NCBI GenBank assembly: GCA_964564845.1
Contig: CAZMCN010000123.1
Location: forward strand, 1 to 5,776
Length of the DNA stretch: 5,776 nt
Source: CAYXPG01 sp964564845
GTDB lineage: Bacteria > Planctomycetota > Phycisphaerae > Sedimentisphaerales > Anaerobacaceae
Direction: 5' to 3'
Part shown: positions 1-5,776 of the stretch, in pieces
How the letters are laid out: each line of letters begins with the position of its first letter
Numbering within the stretch: the first letter of the stretch is position 1
Translations under genes and position numbers: made by a program
The notes under the pieces: model-generated
Database searches by the model: none
What the model was told of the DNA's origin: nothing
Seen by the model: the letters and a program-made list of their open reading frames with translations, nothing else

Positions 1-2
1 AG

Positions 3-8
3 CCTCCT
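3..8 (-). promoter_or_regulatory. Candidate ribosome binding site of a divergent gene starting off the left edge
   Basis: Read on the minus strand this is a perfect AGGAGG, complementary to the 3' end of 16S rRNA. It lies only two bases from the window edge. A start codon at normal spacing would fall a few bases outside the window, so the gene cannot be seen. The motif is notable because none of the plus-strand genes here has a comparable site. A six-base motif can occur by chance, so the call depends on the unseen sequence. Confidence 0.4.
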
Positions 9-19
9 GTAAAACTTTT

Positions 20-94
20 GTGCTTAAGAGCACGTTAATAAAGATTGGGGCGCCCAGTGCGACCCCGTATAAGTTTACACCGGAAGGCTCCGGT
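20..94. other. Three tandem stem-loops in the left intergenic region
   Basis: Three small hairpins follow one another with 12-13 bases between them. The first pairs 20-24 with 29-33 (GTGCT/AGCAC, loop TAAG). The second pairs 47-53 with 59-66 (GGGGCGC against GCG-A-CCCC, one bulged A). The third pairs 79-84 with 89-94 (ACCGGA/TCCGGT, loop AGGC). None is followed by a T-run, so they do not look like terminators. On the minus strand they would sit in the leader just upstream of the AGGAGG at 3-8, which would suit a structured 5' UTR. I do not recognise a known riboswitch or RNA family. One plus frame is open from position 2 to a TAA at 134-136, so this could instead be the tail of an upstream gene; 44 codons without a stop is not compelling. 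Confidence 0.4.
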
Positions 95-106
95 TACATA
101 GCTTAT

Positions 107-137
107 TTGTTTAATCCGCGGTTAAAATATATATAAT
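107..137 (+). promoter_or_regulatory. Candidate promoter and operator-like dyad upstream of the 193-aa gene
   Basis: A near-perfect dyad lies at 111-125: TTAA, an extra T, CCGCGG, then TTAA. It runs directly into an AT-rich stretch holding TAAAAT (123-128) and TATAAT (132-137), either of which resembles a sigma-70 -10 box. If TAAAAT is the -10 box, transcription would begin close to the ATG at 138. That would give a leaderless or nearly leaderless mRNA and fits the absence of a Shine-Dalgarno sequence. No good -35 box is visible: TTGTTT at 107-112 has poor spacing to either box. The operator role of the dyad is only inferred from its symmetry and position. Confidence 0.3.
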
Positions 138-719
138 ATGAACTTGCCAAAACTTGAAAAACCTGACAAGTATGTCGGCCTGTATGTCTTTGACTTTGGC
201 GAGCATACAGGCGTGGGCTTTACCGCCGAAGAGGTGGCCGAGCTTCTGGAAAGTGAAAAATACAAAGACGGCAAGGTCTATAAAATTCACAAGGCCCATC
301 CGGATGGTAAGCTCGAACTAAAAGGCCTGCTTAAAGAAACTTTCCAGTTAGAGGCGGGAATGTTTTTCTACTCAAGCGACATTGCAACTGCAAGGCGCAA
401 CTTTAAGGAGCTTGTTAATTTAGCTGTCAGGACCGCTGGGCCGTGCAGGGCAAAGGTACATTTAGCTAAGTACAGCGAAGACAAATTTGTGGTTGCTCTG
501 ATTTATCCCGCTGAGTACGACGATGAAATAAGCTCGTGGCTGCTGGATGGCGGCTATAAAACCGCCGGCCCCGCAGAAGGCGGCACCGCAGCGGTGCAAA
601 ATTATTACGACCGCAAGCCGCAAATCCTCGACAGGCACCAGTTATTCGCCAGAGACGAATTTATAAGTCGTACCGGCGAAGAGTTGTTAGCCGCTACAAA
701 GCCGGTAATACAAAGGTAA
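138..719 (+). CDS. Hypothetical soluble 193-aa protein
   Basis: I do not recognise this protein. The 193-residue product has a balanced mix of charged residues and alternating hydrophobic stretches such as KYVGLYVFDF (11-20) and KFVVALIYPAEY (116-127), so it reads as a folded cytoplasmic alpha/beta protein. There is no signal peptide, no membrane segment and no obvious metal or nucleotide motif, and only one cysteine (about residue 103). The ATG at 138 is preferred because the next in-frame Met is at residue 74. There is no Shine-Dalgarno sequence. The start may be leaderless, or translation may be coupled to an upstream frame whose TAA ends one base before the ATG. The stop is followed five bases later by a 7-base repeat array and then by a small gene in the same direction, so the gene may be co-transcribed with nrdJ. 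That it is a real gene is likely from its length and composition; its function is unknown. Confidence 0.82.
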   Translation: MNLPKLEKPDKYVGLYVFDFGEHTGVGFTAEEVAELLESEKYKDGKVYKIHKAHPDGKLELKGLLKETFQLEAGMFFYSSDIATARRNFKELVNLAVRTAGPCRAKVHLAKYSEDKFVVALIYPAEYDDEISSWLLDGGYKTAGPAEGGTAAVQNYYDRKPQILDRHQLFARDEFISRTGEELLAATKPVIQR

Positions 720-724
720 TTTAA

Positions 725-787
725 TGATAGGGAATCGTGAATAGGGAATCGTGAATCGAGAAACGAACCACGATGCACGAACCACGA
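725..787. repeat. Degenerate 7-base tandem repeat array with inverted halves
   Basis: Nine contiguous 7-base units fill the gap between the stop at 719 and the ATG at 796. The first half is built on GAATCGT-type units, including an exact 14-base tandem duplication at 727-740 and 741-754. The second half is built on ACCACGA-type units, with 763-773 repeated at 777-787. The reverse complement of the second half gives (A/T)TCGTGG units, close to the ATCGTGA units of the first half, so the array flips orientation near its centre. As a result 748-753 can pair with 769-774 (ATCGTG/CACGAT) and 735-739 with 783-787 (TCGTG/CACGA), forming an imperfect hairpin. It resembles the short tandemly repeated repetitive sequences known from intergenic regions of several bacteria; any function is unknown. 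Confidence 0.75.
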
Positions 788-795
788 ATGATTAA

Positions 796-996
796 ATGTC
801 TGTTCGCACTAAAACAAATACATTTCTCAGTTCGCTTGCCGGCGGGATTTTGTCGCTCTTTGGCAAAGGCCCGAAAAAACCTTCGGTTGACGATTTGAGG
901 CAAACTGAGTTTAAAACCAGTACTCAGCAGATGGGGATTCGGTTCACTAAAAAAATTCGAGATGTTTTTCGGTTCAGATGGCTTAAAAAAATGTAG
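796..996 (+). CDS. Hypothetical small basic protein, 66 aa
   Basis: I do not recognise a family. The product is strongly basic, with 15 Lys/Arg against 4 Asp/Glu, and falls into three parts. An N-terminal amphipathic or weakly hydrophobic stretch FLSSLAGGILSLFG (10-23) is followed by a lysine/proline linker and an acidic-to-polar middle (about 31-45). The C-terminus is aromatic and basic, including IRDVFRFRWLKK (54-65). The hydrophobic part is too short for a confident transmembrane helix, so peripheral membrane or nucleic-acid contact is possible but only a guess. The ATG directly follows an in-frame TAA (793-795), which fixes the upstream limit. No Shine-Dalgarno sequence is seen, and the 7-base repeat array lies just before it. 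nrdJ begins 35 bases after the stop, suggesting one transcript. The ordered composition argues for a real gene, but at this length a chance reading frame cannot be excluded. Confidence 0.6.
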   Translation: MSVRTKTNTFLSSLAGGILSLFGKGPKKPSVDDLRQTEFKTSTQQMGIRFTKKIRDVFRFRWLKKM

Positions 997-1031
997 TATC
1001 GTATTTGCTTTTTTAACTATTGGGGTTTTTT

Positions 1032-2879
1032 ATGTCTGAACTTGGTATAGAAGCCGCCCCGGGCAAGGACCCTGAACTTAGCGAAAATGCCGTAACCGTG
1101 CTGCAAAGCCGCTATCTTATCAAAGATGAGCACGGCAGATGTACCGAAACGCCGGCGCAACTTTTCAGCAGAGTGGCAGAAACCGCAGCCAAAGCTGAAA
1201 TCAAATATAGGCCCGAGGCCGGCGAAATCAAAAAATGGCACAGAAGATTCTACGACCTTTTGGCGTCGCTGAAGTTTCTGCCGAACTCACCGGCCCTTAT
1301 GAACGCAAACCGCCCCGGCGGAATGCTCAGTGCCTGCTTCGTGCTGCCGATTGAAGACAGTATAGAAGCAATATTCGAGACGATTAAGCAAACGGCCCTT
1401 ATTCAAAAGGCCGGCGGCGGAACGGGATTTTCATTCGACAAATTAAGACCAACCGGCGACCGTGTGGCATCGTCCGGCGGAACAACCTCAGGGCCTATCA
1501 GCTTCTGGCGGGTCTTCTCCGAGGCCACCAACGCAATCCAACAGGGAGCCTTCCGCCGCGGGGCAAATATGGGTATGATGAGTGTCGAGCATCCCGACAT
1601 ACTGAAATTTCTGCACGCAAAGCAAGACTTAAAGGCCTTTACCAATTTCAATATCTCGGTGAAAATCCGCGATGAGTGGATGCAGAAGCTCCTTAACTCG
1701 CCCAAAACGCTGCACATCGTAAAAAATCCACGCACCCAGCAGCAGTATCTGCTGCCGCTTCAGCTTGATATTGCAGGATACACCATAAACGATTTGACGA
1801 AGCTGACAGAAAAATCGGTATCATCCGTCTCTGCGGCTAAATTCTACACCATCGGCGATATCTGGAAAACGATAGTCAGCTGCGCCCACAAAAGCGCAGA
1901 GCCGGGCGTAGTTTTTATCGACCGAATCAACCGTGACAATCCGACACCTTCATTAGGTCCCATCGAAGCTACCAATCCGTGCGGCGAACAGCCTTTACTT
2001 GCTTTCGAGGCCTGTACTCTGGGAAGTATCAATCTTACCAGGTTCGTAAAAACCGCCGACGGAAAAATTGATATGGATTGGAAAGCATTGGCTGCAACCA
2101 TTAAGTTAGCGGTACGATTTTTGGACAATATCCTCGATGCCTGCAACTATCCGGTCAGGGACACCGTGCGCCTGGCACAGGCAAACCGCAAAATCGGACT
2201 GGGCGTTATGGGTTTCGCCGACTGTCTGTTCCTGCTCGGCGTCCCTTATGATTCACAGCAGGGTATCGAATTCGGCACCGAGCTTATGAAGTTTATTAAC
2301 GACAAAGCGCGTCAGGCCAGCGGTGAACTTGCCAATTTACGGGGGCCTTTTCCAAACTGGAATGATAGTATCTGGCGAACCAAAAGGGCCAAAAAGGTCC
2401 GCAACGCCTCTATTACCTGTGTGGCCCCGACCGGCACAATCAGCATTATCGCAGACTGCTCCAGCGGAATCGAGCCGGCCTATTCACTGGTATTCGTTCG
2501 GCAGATACTAAACGGGACAAAAATGCTGCACGTAAATCTGGTCTTCAAACAAATCGCCGAAAAGGAAGGTTTCTACAGCAAAGAACTCGAACAGCAAATC
2601 GCCAAGGCCGGCAGCATCCAAAAAATCTCCCAAATCCCCGCCACAATCCGCAAAGTCTTCAAGTGCGCCTACGATATAAAACCCGAATGGCACATCCGAA
2701 TGCAGGCTGCTTTTCAAAGGCACTGCGACGCAGCAGTCAGCAAAACAATTAACTTCCACGAAAAAACCACCACAGCCGAAGTGGACAAGGCCTACAAACT
2801 GGCCTATGAGCTTGGCTGTAAAGGTATCACGATTTACCGCCGCTCCAGCCGAAAGCCCGAGCCAATGACACTCGATTAA
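1032..2879 (+). CDS. nrdJ: Adenosylcobalamin-dependent (class II) ribonucleotide reductase, short form
   Basis: This enzyme reduces ribonucleotides to deoxyribonucleotides in the cytoplasm, using a B12-derived thiyl radical and no oxygen. The catalytic set is complete in its 615 residues. The radical-site motif NPCGE is at 315-319 (thiyl Cys317, Asn315, Glu319). The redox pair is Cys102 (in SACFVL) and Cys328, eleven residues after Cys317 as in the Thermotoga enzyme. Phosphate-binding PTGTIS is at 466-471, and the family's GCKGITIYR signature at 595-603 lies almost at the end. The TGDRVASSGGTTSGP region (141-155) matches the conserved loop near the specificity site. There is no N-terminal ATP-cone: LSENAVTVLQSRY begins at residue 16. 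The C-terminus stops about a dozen residues after the last conserved motif, so the tail with a CxxC pair found in longer homologues is missing. ATG 1032 is chosen over the in-frame TTG at 1020 because only GGGG (1022-1025) could serve as a weak ribosome site and it lies correctly for 1032. A strong terminator follows about 110 bases downstream. Confidence 0.96.
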   Translation: MSELGIEAAPGKDPELSENAVTVLQSRYLIKDEHGRCTETPAQLFSRVAETAAKAEIKYRPEAGEIKKWHRRFYDLLASLKFLPNSPALMNANRPGGMLSACFVLPIEDSIEAIFETIKQTALIQKAGGGTGFSFDKLRPTGDRVASSGGTTSGPISFWRVFSEATNAIQQGAFRRGANMGMMSVEHPDILKFLHAKQDLKAFTNFNISVKIRDEWMQKLLNSPKTLHIVKNPRTQQQYLLPLQLDIAGYTINDLTKLTEKSVSSVSAAKFYTIGDIWKTIVSCAHKSAEPGVVFIDRINRDNPTPSLGPIEATNPCGEQPLLAFEACTLGSINLTRFVKTADGKIDMDWKALAATIKLAVRFLDNILDACNYPVRDTVRLAQANRKIGLGVMGFADCLFLLGVPYDSQQGIEFGTELMKFINDKARQASGELANLRGPFPNWNDSIWRTKRAKKVRNASITCVAPTGTISIIADCSSGIEPAYSLVFVRQILNGTKMLHVNLVFKQIAEKEGFYSKELEQQIAKAGSIQKISQIPATIRKVFKCAYDIKPEWHIRMQAAFQRHCDAAVSKTINFHEKTTTAEVDKAYKLAYELGCKGITIYRRSSRKPEPMTLD

Positions 2880-2991
2880 TTGACTGTCAGAACAACTATA
2901 AAAATATCATTTGATTCGTTTTTTGGCTAAAGTAACTATCGCACAATCGCCGATATAAAAACATCAGCAAAAGAATTTTCTCCCCTCCGGG

Positions 2992-3031
2992 AAACATCAA
3001 GCAAGGCAATGTTGCTTGATGTTTTCTTTTT
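2992..3031 (+). terminator. Rho-independent terminator after nrdJ
   Basis: A perfect 13-bp stem pairs 2992-3004 (ending CATCAAGCAA) with 3012-3024 (TTGCTTGATG followed by Ts) around a 7-base GGCAATG loop. A T-rich tract, TTTTCTTTTT (3022-3031), follows. The T-run lies only on the plus side, so it terminates the nrdJ transcript, leaving an approximately 110-base 3' UTR. It is not an obvious terminator for the convergent secA, though the stem would also form in that RNA. Confidence 0.93.
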
Positions 3032-3127
3032 AAAATGGTCATACCGGTTCTATCGAAATTGCCACTTGCAGCGGCCTGTTGAGGTTATTGCAAAATCCCC
3101 TTGGGAGGTGAAAAACGACCCTCTGCC

Positions 3128-5776
3128 CTAAAAGTTCTTTCCGCAGCATTTTTTATACTTTTTCCCGCTGCCGCACGGGCATGGGTCGTTTCGGCCGACC
3201 TTGGGATGTTCAAGTTTGATTTGTTTTACTTCTCTGTAGCCCTGCGGGGCCTGTGCAGCGGCACGTTGACGCTCGGCCATAGCGAACTGGCCGACCTGGT
3301 CGTGGGCCGTCCGGCTCACATTCCAGACGCTCCTGGCCCTGGCGCCGGATTCGAGACGGACCTTGAAGATAATATCAGTAACACGCTCTTCAATGGTCTC
3401 AAGCATATCGTTGAACATCCGAAAACCTTCACGCTTATATTCGGTCTTGGGGTCTTTCTCCGCAAAGGAGCGCATCCAGATACTATCTTTCAAATGGTCC
3501 ATATTGCGCAGCTGGTCCTTCCAAGTGCTGTCGTAAACCTGAAGCAGCACATATTTTTCAAGTTCGGTAAGTTCTATTCGAAGGAACTCTCTTGCCAGTT
3601 CAGAGAGTCTGTCTCTGCGCTGCGGGCCTTCGCCGATTGTTTCTTCGGTCAAAGAGCCGTCGAACCGCTCATTGGCCCATCTCACTAATTCAGTAGTATT
3701 CAACGCGGCGATTTTGTCTTCGAGCTCTTTATCCAATCGGCCATTGTTAAAGCTTTCACTCAATTCGAGAAGCTGTTTATGCAGCACCCTCGGCTTGGTG
3801 TTCTGCACCTGCTCGATTGAAAAATCGACCTTATATTTTTTCCTCGCCCACTCCGTCAGCGCCTCAAAGGCATATACATTAGGCCCCTGCGGGCCATAAA
3901 CCATATTCATCGCAAATTCAACCGGGTACTCAATCTCCCTTCGCTTGTATAAGGCCGAGGTCTCTTCGCTAAGCTGCTGATGAATTTGAGATTTGTTCAA
4001 ACTCTTTAGCTGCTCAATGTCCAGCTTTATATCAAATTTAGCCCGTGCCCATTCGACAAACGTTCGGGCGGAGAAGTCCTCCTTCAAAAATTCAATCAAC
4101 TGCGAGCAGTCCTTTTTTTCAATCTGCTCGGCGGAAGCCGAAATCAACTGCTCTTCAATCTCTTGAGGCGACTGATGTTTGACCTTGGCCGGGCTCAAAC
4201 TGACGCTAAAAGAGCTCATCGCCCATTTGCAAAGACCCGCAATGTCCCAGCTTCGCACATCCGAATAGTCTTCCAGATATTCGCCCAGAGAAAGCGATAT
4301 CTCATTAGCGACATTGTCCTTCGTCTGCTGCTTGATTAATCTGGCAACTTCTTCGGGCTCGATACCGGTGATGTCCGACGGCCTTAAATCAACGCCGAAA
4401 TTGGTCCTGGCCCACTCAACGATGCACCTTACAGGATAGTTCTCATCAAAGATTGTGTCGCAATTTGTTGTGATAGTGGCATCAATCATTTCTTCGATTA
4501 TTTTCTTTAGTCCTTTGCCTGCTAAGATTTCACGTCTGCGTGCATAGAAAAATTTGCGTTGATAGTCCATTACCTCGTCGTATTCAAGCAGACTCTTTCG
4601 TATCTCGAAGTTCCGCTCTTCGACTTTCTTCTGCGCTTTTTCGATACCTTTGCTTATCCGTTTGTGTGCAATCGGCTGACCTTCTTCCCAGCCTATCCAG
4701 GAGAGGGCCTTGATGGTCCATTCGGGCGCAAAGATTCGCATCAGGTCGTCGTCGAAGCTCAGAAAGAACTGGCTCGAACCCGCATCGCCCTGTCTGCCCG
4801 AGCGTCCTCGAAGCTGATTGTCGATTCTTCTGGCCTCGTGCCGTTCGGTGCCGAGTATGTGCAGTCCGCCGATATCAGCTACTCCCGGTGCGAGTTTAAT
4901 ATCCGTGCCGCGACCGGCCATATTTGTTGCGATTGTTATGTTGCCTCGCATTCGACCGTCCCGGCCTTTGTGCTGATGGCCGGCCTTGGCGACAATAACC
5001 GCTTCTCTTTCGTGCTGCTTGGCGTTGAGTACCTCGTGCTTATACTCTTTACCATATCGCTCCTTAAGGGCTTTGGACAGTGCCTCATTTTTTTCAATGC
5101 TCACCGTGCCGACAAGGACCGGCCTGCCGGAAGAGCTGATTTCGTTTATCTCTTCTGATATCGCATTAAATTTTTCGCCCATCGATTTATAGATTACATC
5201 ATCACGGTCGTCCCTGATGCACGGTTCATTGGTTGGTATAACAACAACCTCAAGGTTGTAAATGTTCATAAACTCCTCGGCCTCGGTGGCGGCGGTGCCG
5301 GTCATTCCCGCTATCTGGTCGTAGAGCTTGAAGAAATTCTGCAGGGTAATAGTGGCAAGGGTCTGGGTTTCCTCTTTTACGGTAACTGCTTCTTTCGCCT
5401 CGACAGCCTGATGAAGCCCGTCCGACCACTGCCTGCCGTGCATCAGCCGGCCGGTAAATTCATCCACAATAACGACCTTGCCGTCCATAACAACATAATC
5501 TTTTTCTTTCTCAAACGTTATATAGGCACGCAAAGATTGTTCCAGAAGATGTGGCCATTCCATATTTGAGCCGGTAAAGAAAGACCCCACGCCGGCTATC
5601 TCCTGGGCGGCCCCCAGGCCTTCGTGAGTTAAATGAACGGCTTTTCTGTCATACTCAACTTCATAATACTGCGTGGCCGTCATCAGTCTTGCCTGAGCAT
5701 CTTCAAGCTCGGCCTGGCTTTTCTCGATTGCCTCCTGGGCCTTTTCGATTCGCTCGTCGGCTTTGTCCTTTTTCGC
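3128..5776 (-). CDS. secA: Protein translocase ATPase subunit SecA, enlarged (5' end outside the window)
   Basis: SecA is the cytoplasmic ATPase motor that pushes preproteins through the SecYEG channel. The 882 visible residues are open to the window edge; the first Met seen (codon 5681-5683) is internal, and the N-terminal Walker A/B motifs lie outside. Numbering from the first visible residue, a Lys/Glu-rich coiled-coil-like segment (1-31) lies in the preprotein-binding region. VVIVDEFTGRLM (101-112) and MTGTAATEAEEF (158-169) complete NBD1. NBD2 carries VLVGTVSIEKNE (220-231), ATNMAGRGTDIKL (283-295) and the arginine-finger motif QLRGRSGRQGD (321-331). LEYDEVMDYQR (397-407) opens the long scaffold helix, LLQVYDSTWKDQL (744-756) closes the helical region, and a Zn site CxC-x8-CC (866, 868, 877, 878) ends the protein. 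The helical region between 408 and 742 is about 200 residues longer than in E. coli SecA and holds five related repeats. NBD2 also has a basic loop insertion. If the missing N-terminus is typical, the full protein would be near 1200 residues. No convincing terminator follows the TAG. Confidence 0.97.
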   Translation of the reverse strand, partial: AKKDKADERIEKAQEAIEKSQAELEDAQARLMTATQYYEVEYDRKAVHLTHEGLGAAQEIAGVGSFFTGSNMEWPHLLEQSLRAYITFEKEKDYVVMDGKVVIVDEFTGRLMHGRQWSDGLHQAVEAKEAVTVKEETQTLATITLQNFFKLYDQIAGMTGTAATEAEEFMNIYNLEVVVIPTNEPCIRDDRDDVIYKSMGEKFNAISEEINEISSSGRPVLVGTVSIEKNEALSKALKERYGKEYKHEVLNAKQHEREAVIVAKAGHQHKGRDGRMRGNITIATNMAGRGTDIKLAPGVADIGGLHILGTERHEARRIDNQLRGRSGRQGDAGSSQFFLSFDDDLMRIFAPEWTIKALSWIGWEEGQPIAHKRISKGIEKAQKKVEERNFEIRKSLLEYDEVMDYQRKFFYARRREILAGKGLKKIIEEMIDATITTNCDTIFDENYPVRCIVEWARTNFGVDLRPSDITGIEPEEVARLIKQQTKDNVANEISLSLGEYLEDYSDVRSWDIAGLCKWAMSSFSVSLSPAKVKHQSPQEIEEQLISASAEQIEKKDCSQLIEFLKEDFSARTFVEWARAKFDIKLDIEQLKSLNKSQIHQQLSEETSALYKRREIEYPVEFAMNMVYGPQGPNVYAFEALTEWARKKYKVDFSIEQVQNTKPRVLHKQLLELSESFNNGRLDKELEDKIAALNTTELVRWANERFDGSLTEETIGEGPQRRDRLSELAREFLRIELTELEKYVLLQVYDSTWKDQLRNMDHLKDSIWMRSFAEKDPKTEYKREGFRMFNDMLETIEERVTDIIFKVRLESGARARSVWNVSRTAHDQVGQFAMAERQRAAAQAPQGYREVKQIKLEHPKVGRNDPCPCGSGKKYKKCCGKNF
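3593..4426 (-). repeat. Five diverged protein repeats inside the SecA helical region
   Basis: Five copies of one pattern can be aligned in the SecA product: EWARTNFGVDL, KWAMSSFSVSL, EWARAKFDIKL, EWARKKYKVDF and RWANERFDGSL. Their tryptophans are at visible residues 455, 518, 576, 643 and 700, so the period is 63, 58, 67 and 57 residues. The first four cores are each followed about ten residues later by a helix ending in a leucine-rich segment such as IEEQLIS or IHQQLSE. The second copy (4136-4249) is preceded by WDIAGL and best matches the single WDIPGL...FDLDL element of E. coli SecA. The others therefore look like ancient duplications of that element. The copies are too diverged to be recent DNA repeats; the similarity is at the protein level. 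Confidence 0.7.

Noticed and set aside
20..94. A cobalamin riboswitch, suggested by the nearby B12-dependent enzyme.
   Set aside because: The conserved B12-box elements are not present, and the region is nearly 1 kb from nrdJ with two genes between.
2..136. An open plus frame of 44 codons ending at TAA 134-136, possibly the tail of an upstream gene.
   Set aside because: The length is not rare by chance, no family is recognisable, and the region contains hairpins and a dyad more typical of non-coding DNA. It is kept as an alternative only.
1020..1031. TTG at 1020 as the start of nrdJ.
   Set aside because: It would add only MGFF, has no ribosome site, and overlaps the GGGG that best serves the ATG at 1032.
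2880..2907. TTGACT followed by TATAAA just after nrdJ, as a promoter for a small RNA ending at the terminator.
   Set aside because: The spacing between the two boxes is only 11 bases, and no good -10 box lies at 16-18 bases.
3096..3106. A small hairpin (TCCC/GGGA) followed on the minus strand by TTTT, as a terminator for secA.
   Set aside because: A four-base-pair stem with a three-base loop and four Ts is too weak to call.
3101..3688. A long open plus-strand frame (195 codons) opposite the 3' part of secA.
   Set aside because: It lies entirely antisense to conserved SecA sequence, starts with TTG without a properly placed ribosome site, and its composition is what the complement of a coding strand gives.
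4559..5158. A 199-codon plus-strand frame opposite the SecA NBD2 region.
   Set aside because: The minus strand here encodes highly conserved ATPase motifs; the plus-strand frame is a by-product of codon bias.
5681..5683. ATG here as the start of secA.
   Set aside because: The frame is open to the window edge, and the missing upstream part holds essential SecA domains, so this Met is internal.

Overview
This window reads as a piece of a bacterial chromosome of roughly balanced base composition. It most likely comes from the Planctomycetota, perhaps the Phycisphaerae side. That placement rests on an enlarged SecA with extra helical repeats and on an adenosylcobalamin-dependent ribonucleotide reductase. 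It is an inference from protein character, not a database match. Nothing points to a phage, plasmid or transposon.

Layout, left to right. Positions 1-137 hold no confident gene. They carry three evenly spaced small stem-loops and a strong Shine-Dalgarno-like AGGAGG on the minus strand at the very edge, which suggests a divergent gene starting just outside the window. A rightward cluster follows: an unrecognised soluble 193-aa protein (138-719), a short array of degenerate 7-base repeats that flips orientation in its middle (725-787), an unrecognised, very basic 66-aa protein (796-996), and a class II ribonucleotide reductase, nrdJ (1032-2879). The cluster ends in a textbook Rho-independent terminator (2992-3031). 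From the right, on the minus strand and convergent with nrdJ, comes the 3' two-thirds or more of secA (3128-5776). Its start lies beyond the window.

The two recognisable genes are housekeeping functions: dNTP supply by NrdJ and the protein-export motor SecA. They share no pathway; they simply converge. The two small genes may be co-transcribed with nrdJ, since gaps are short and the only clear terminator lies after nrdJ, but the sequence gives no functional link.

The most unusual feature is inside SecA. The helical region that normally holds one W-D-x-x-G-L...F-x-L-x-L element carries five diverged copies of a (E/K/R)-W-A-x-x-x-(F/Y)-x-x-x-(L/F) motif, spaced 57-67 residues apart. SecA also carries a charged coiled-coil-like segment in the preprotein-binding region and a basic loop insertion in the second nucleotide-binding domain. 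NrdJ is a short form without the usual C-terminal cysteine-bearing tail. No complete novel system such as defence, CRISPR or a biosynthetic cluster is visible.
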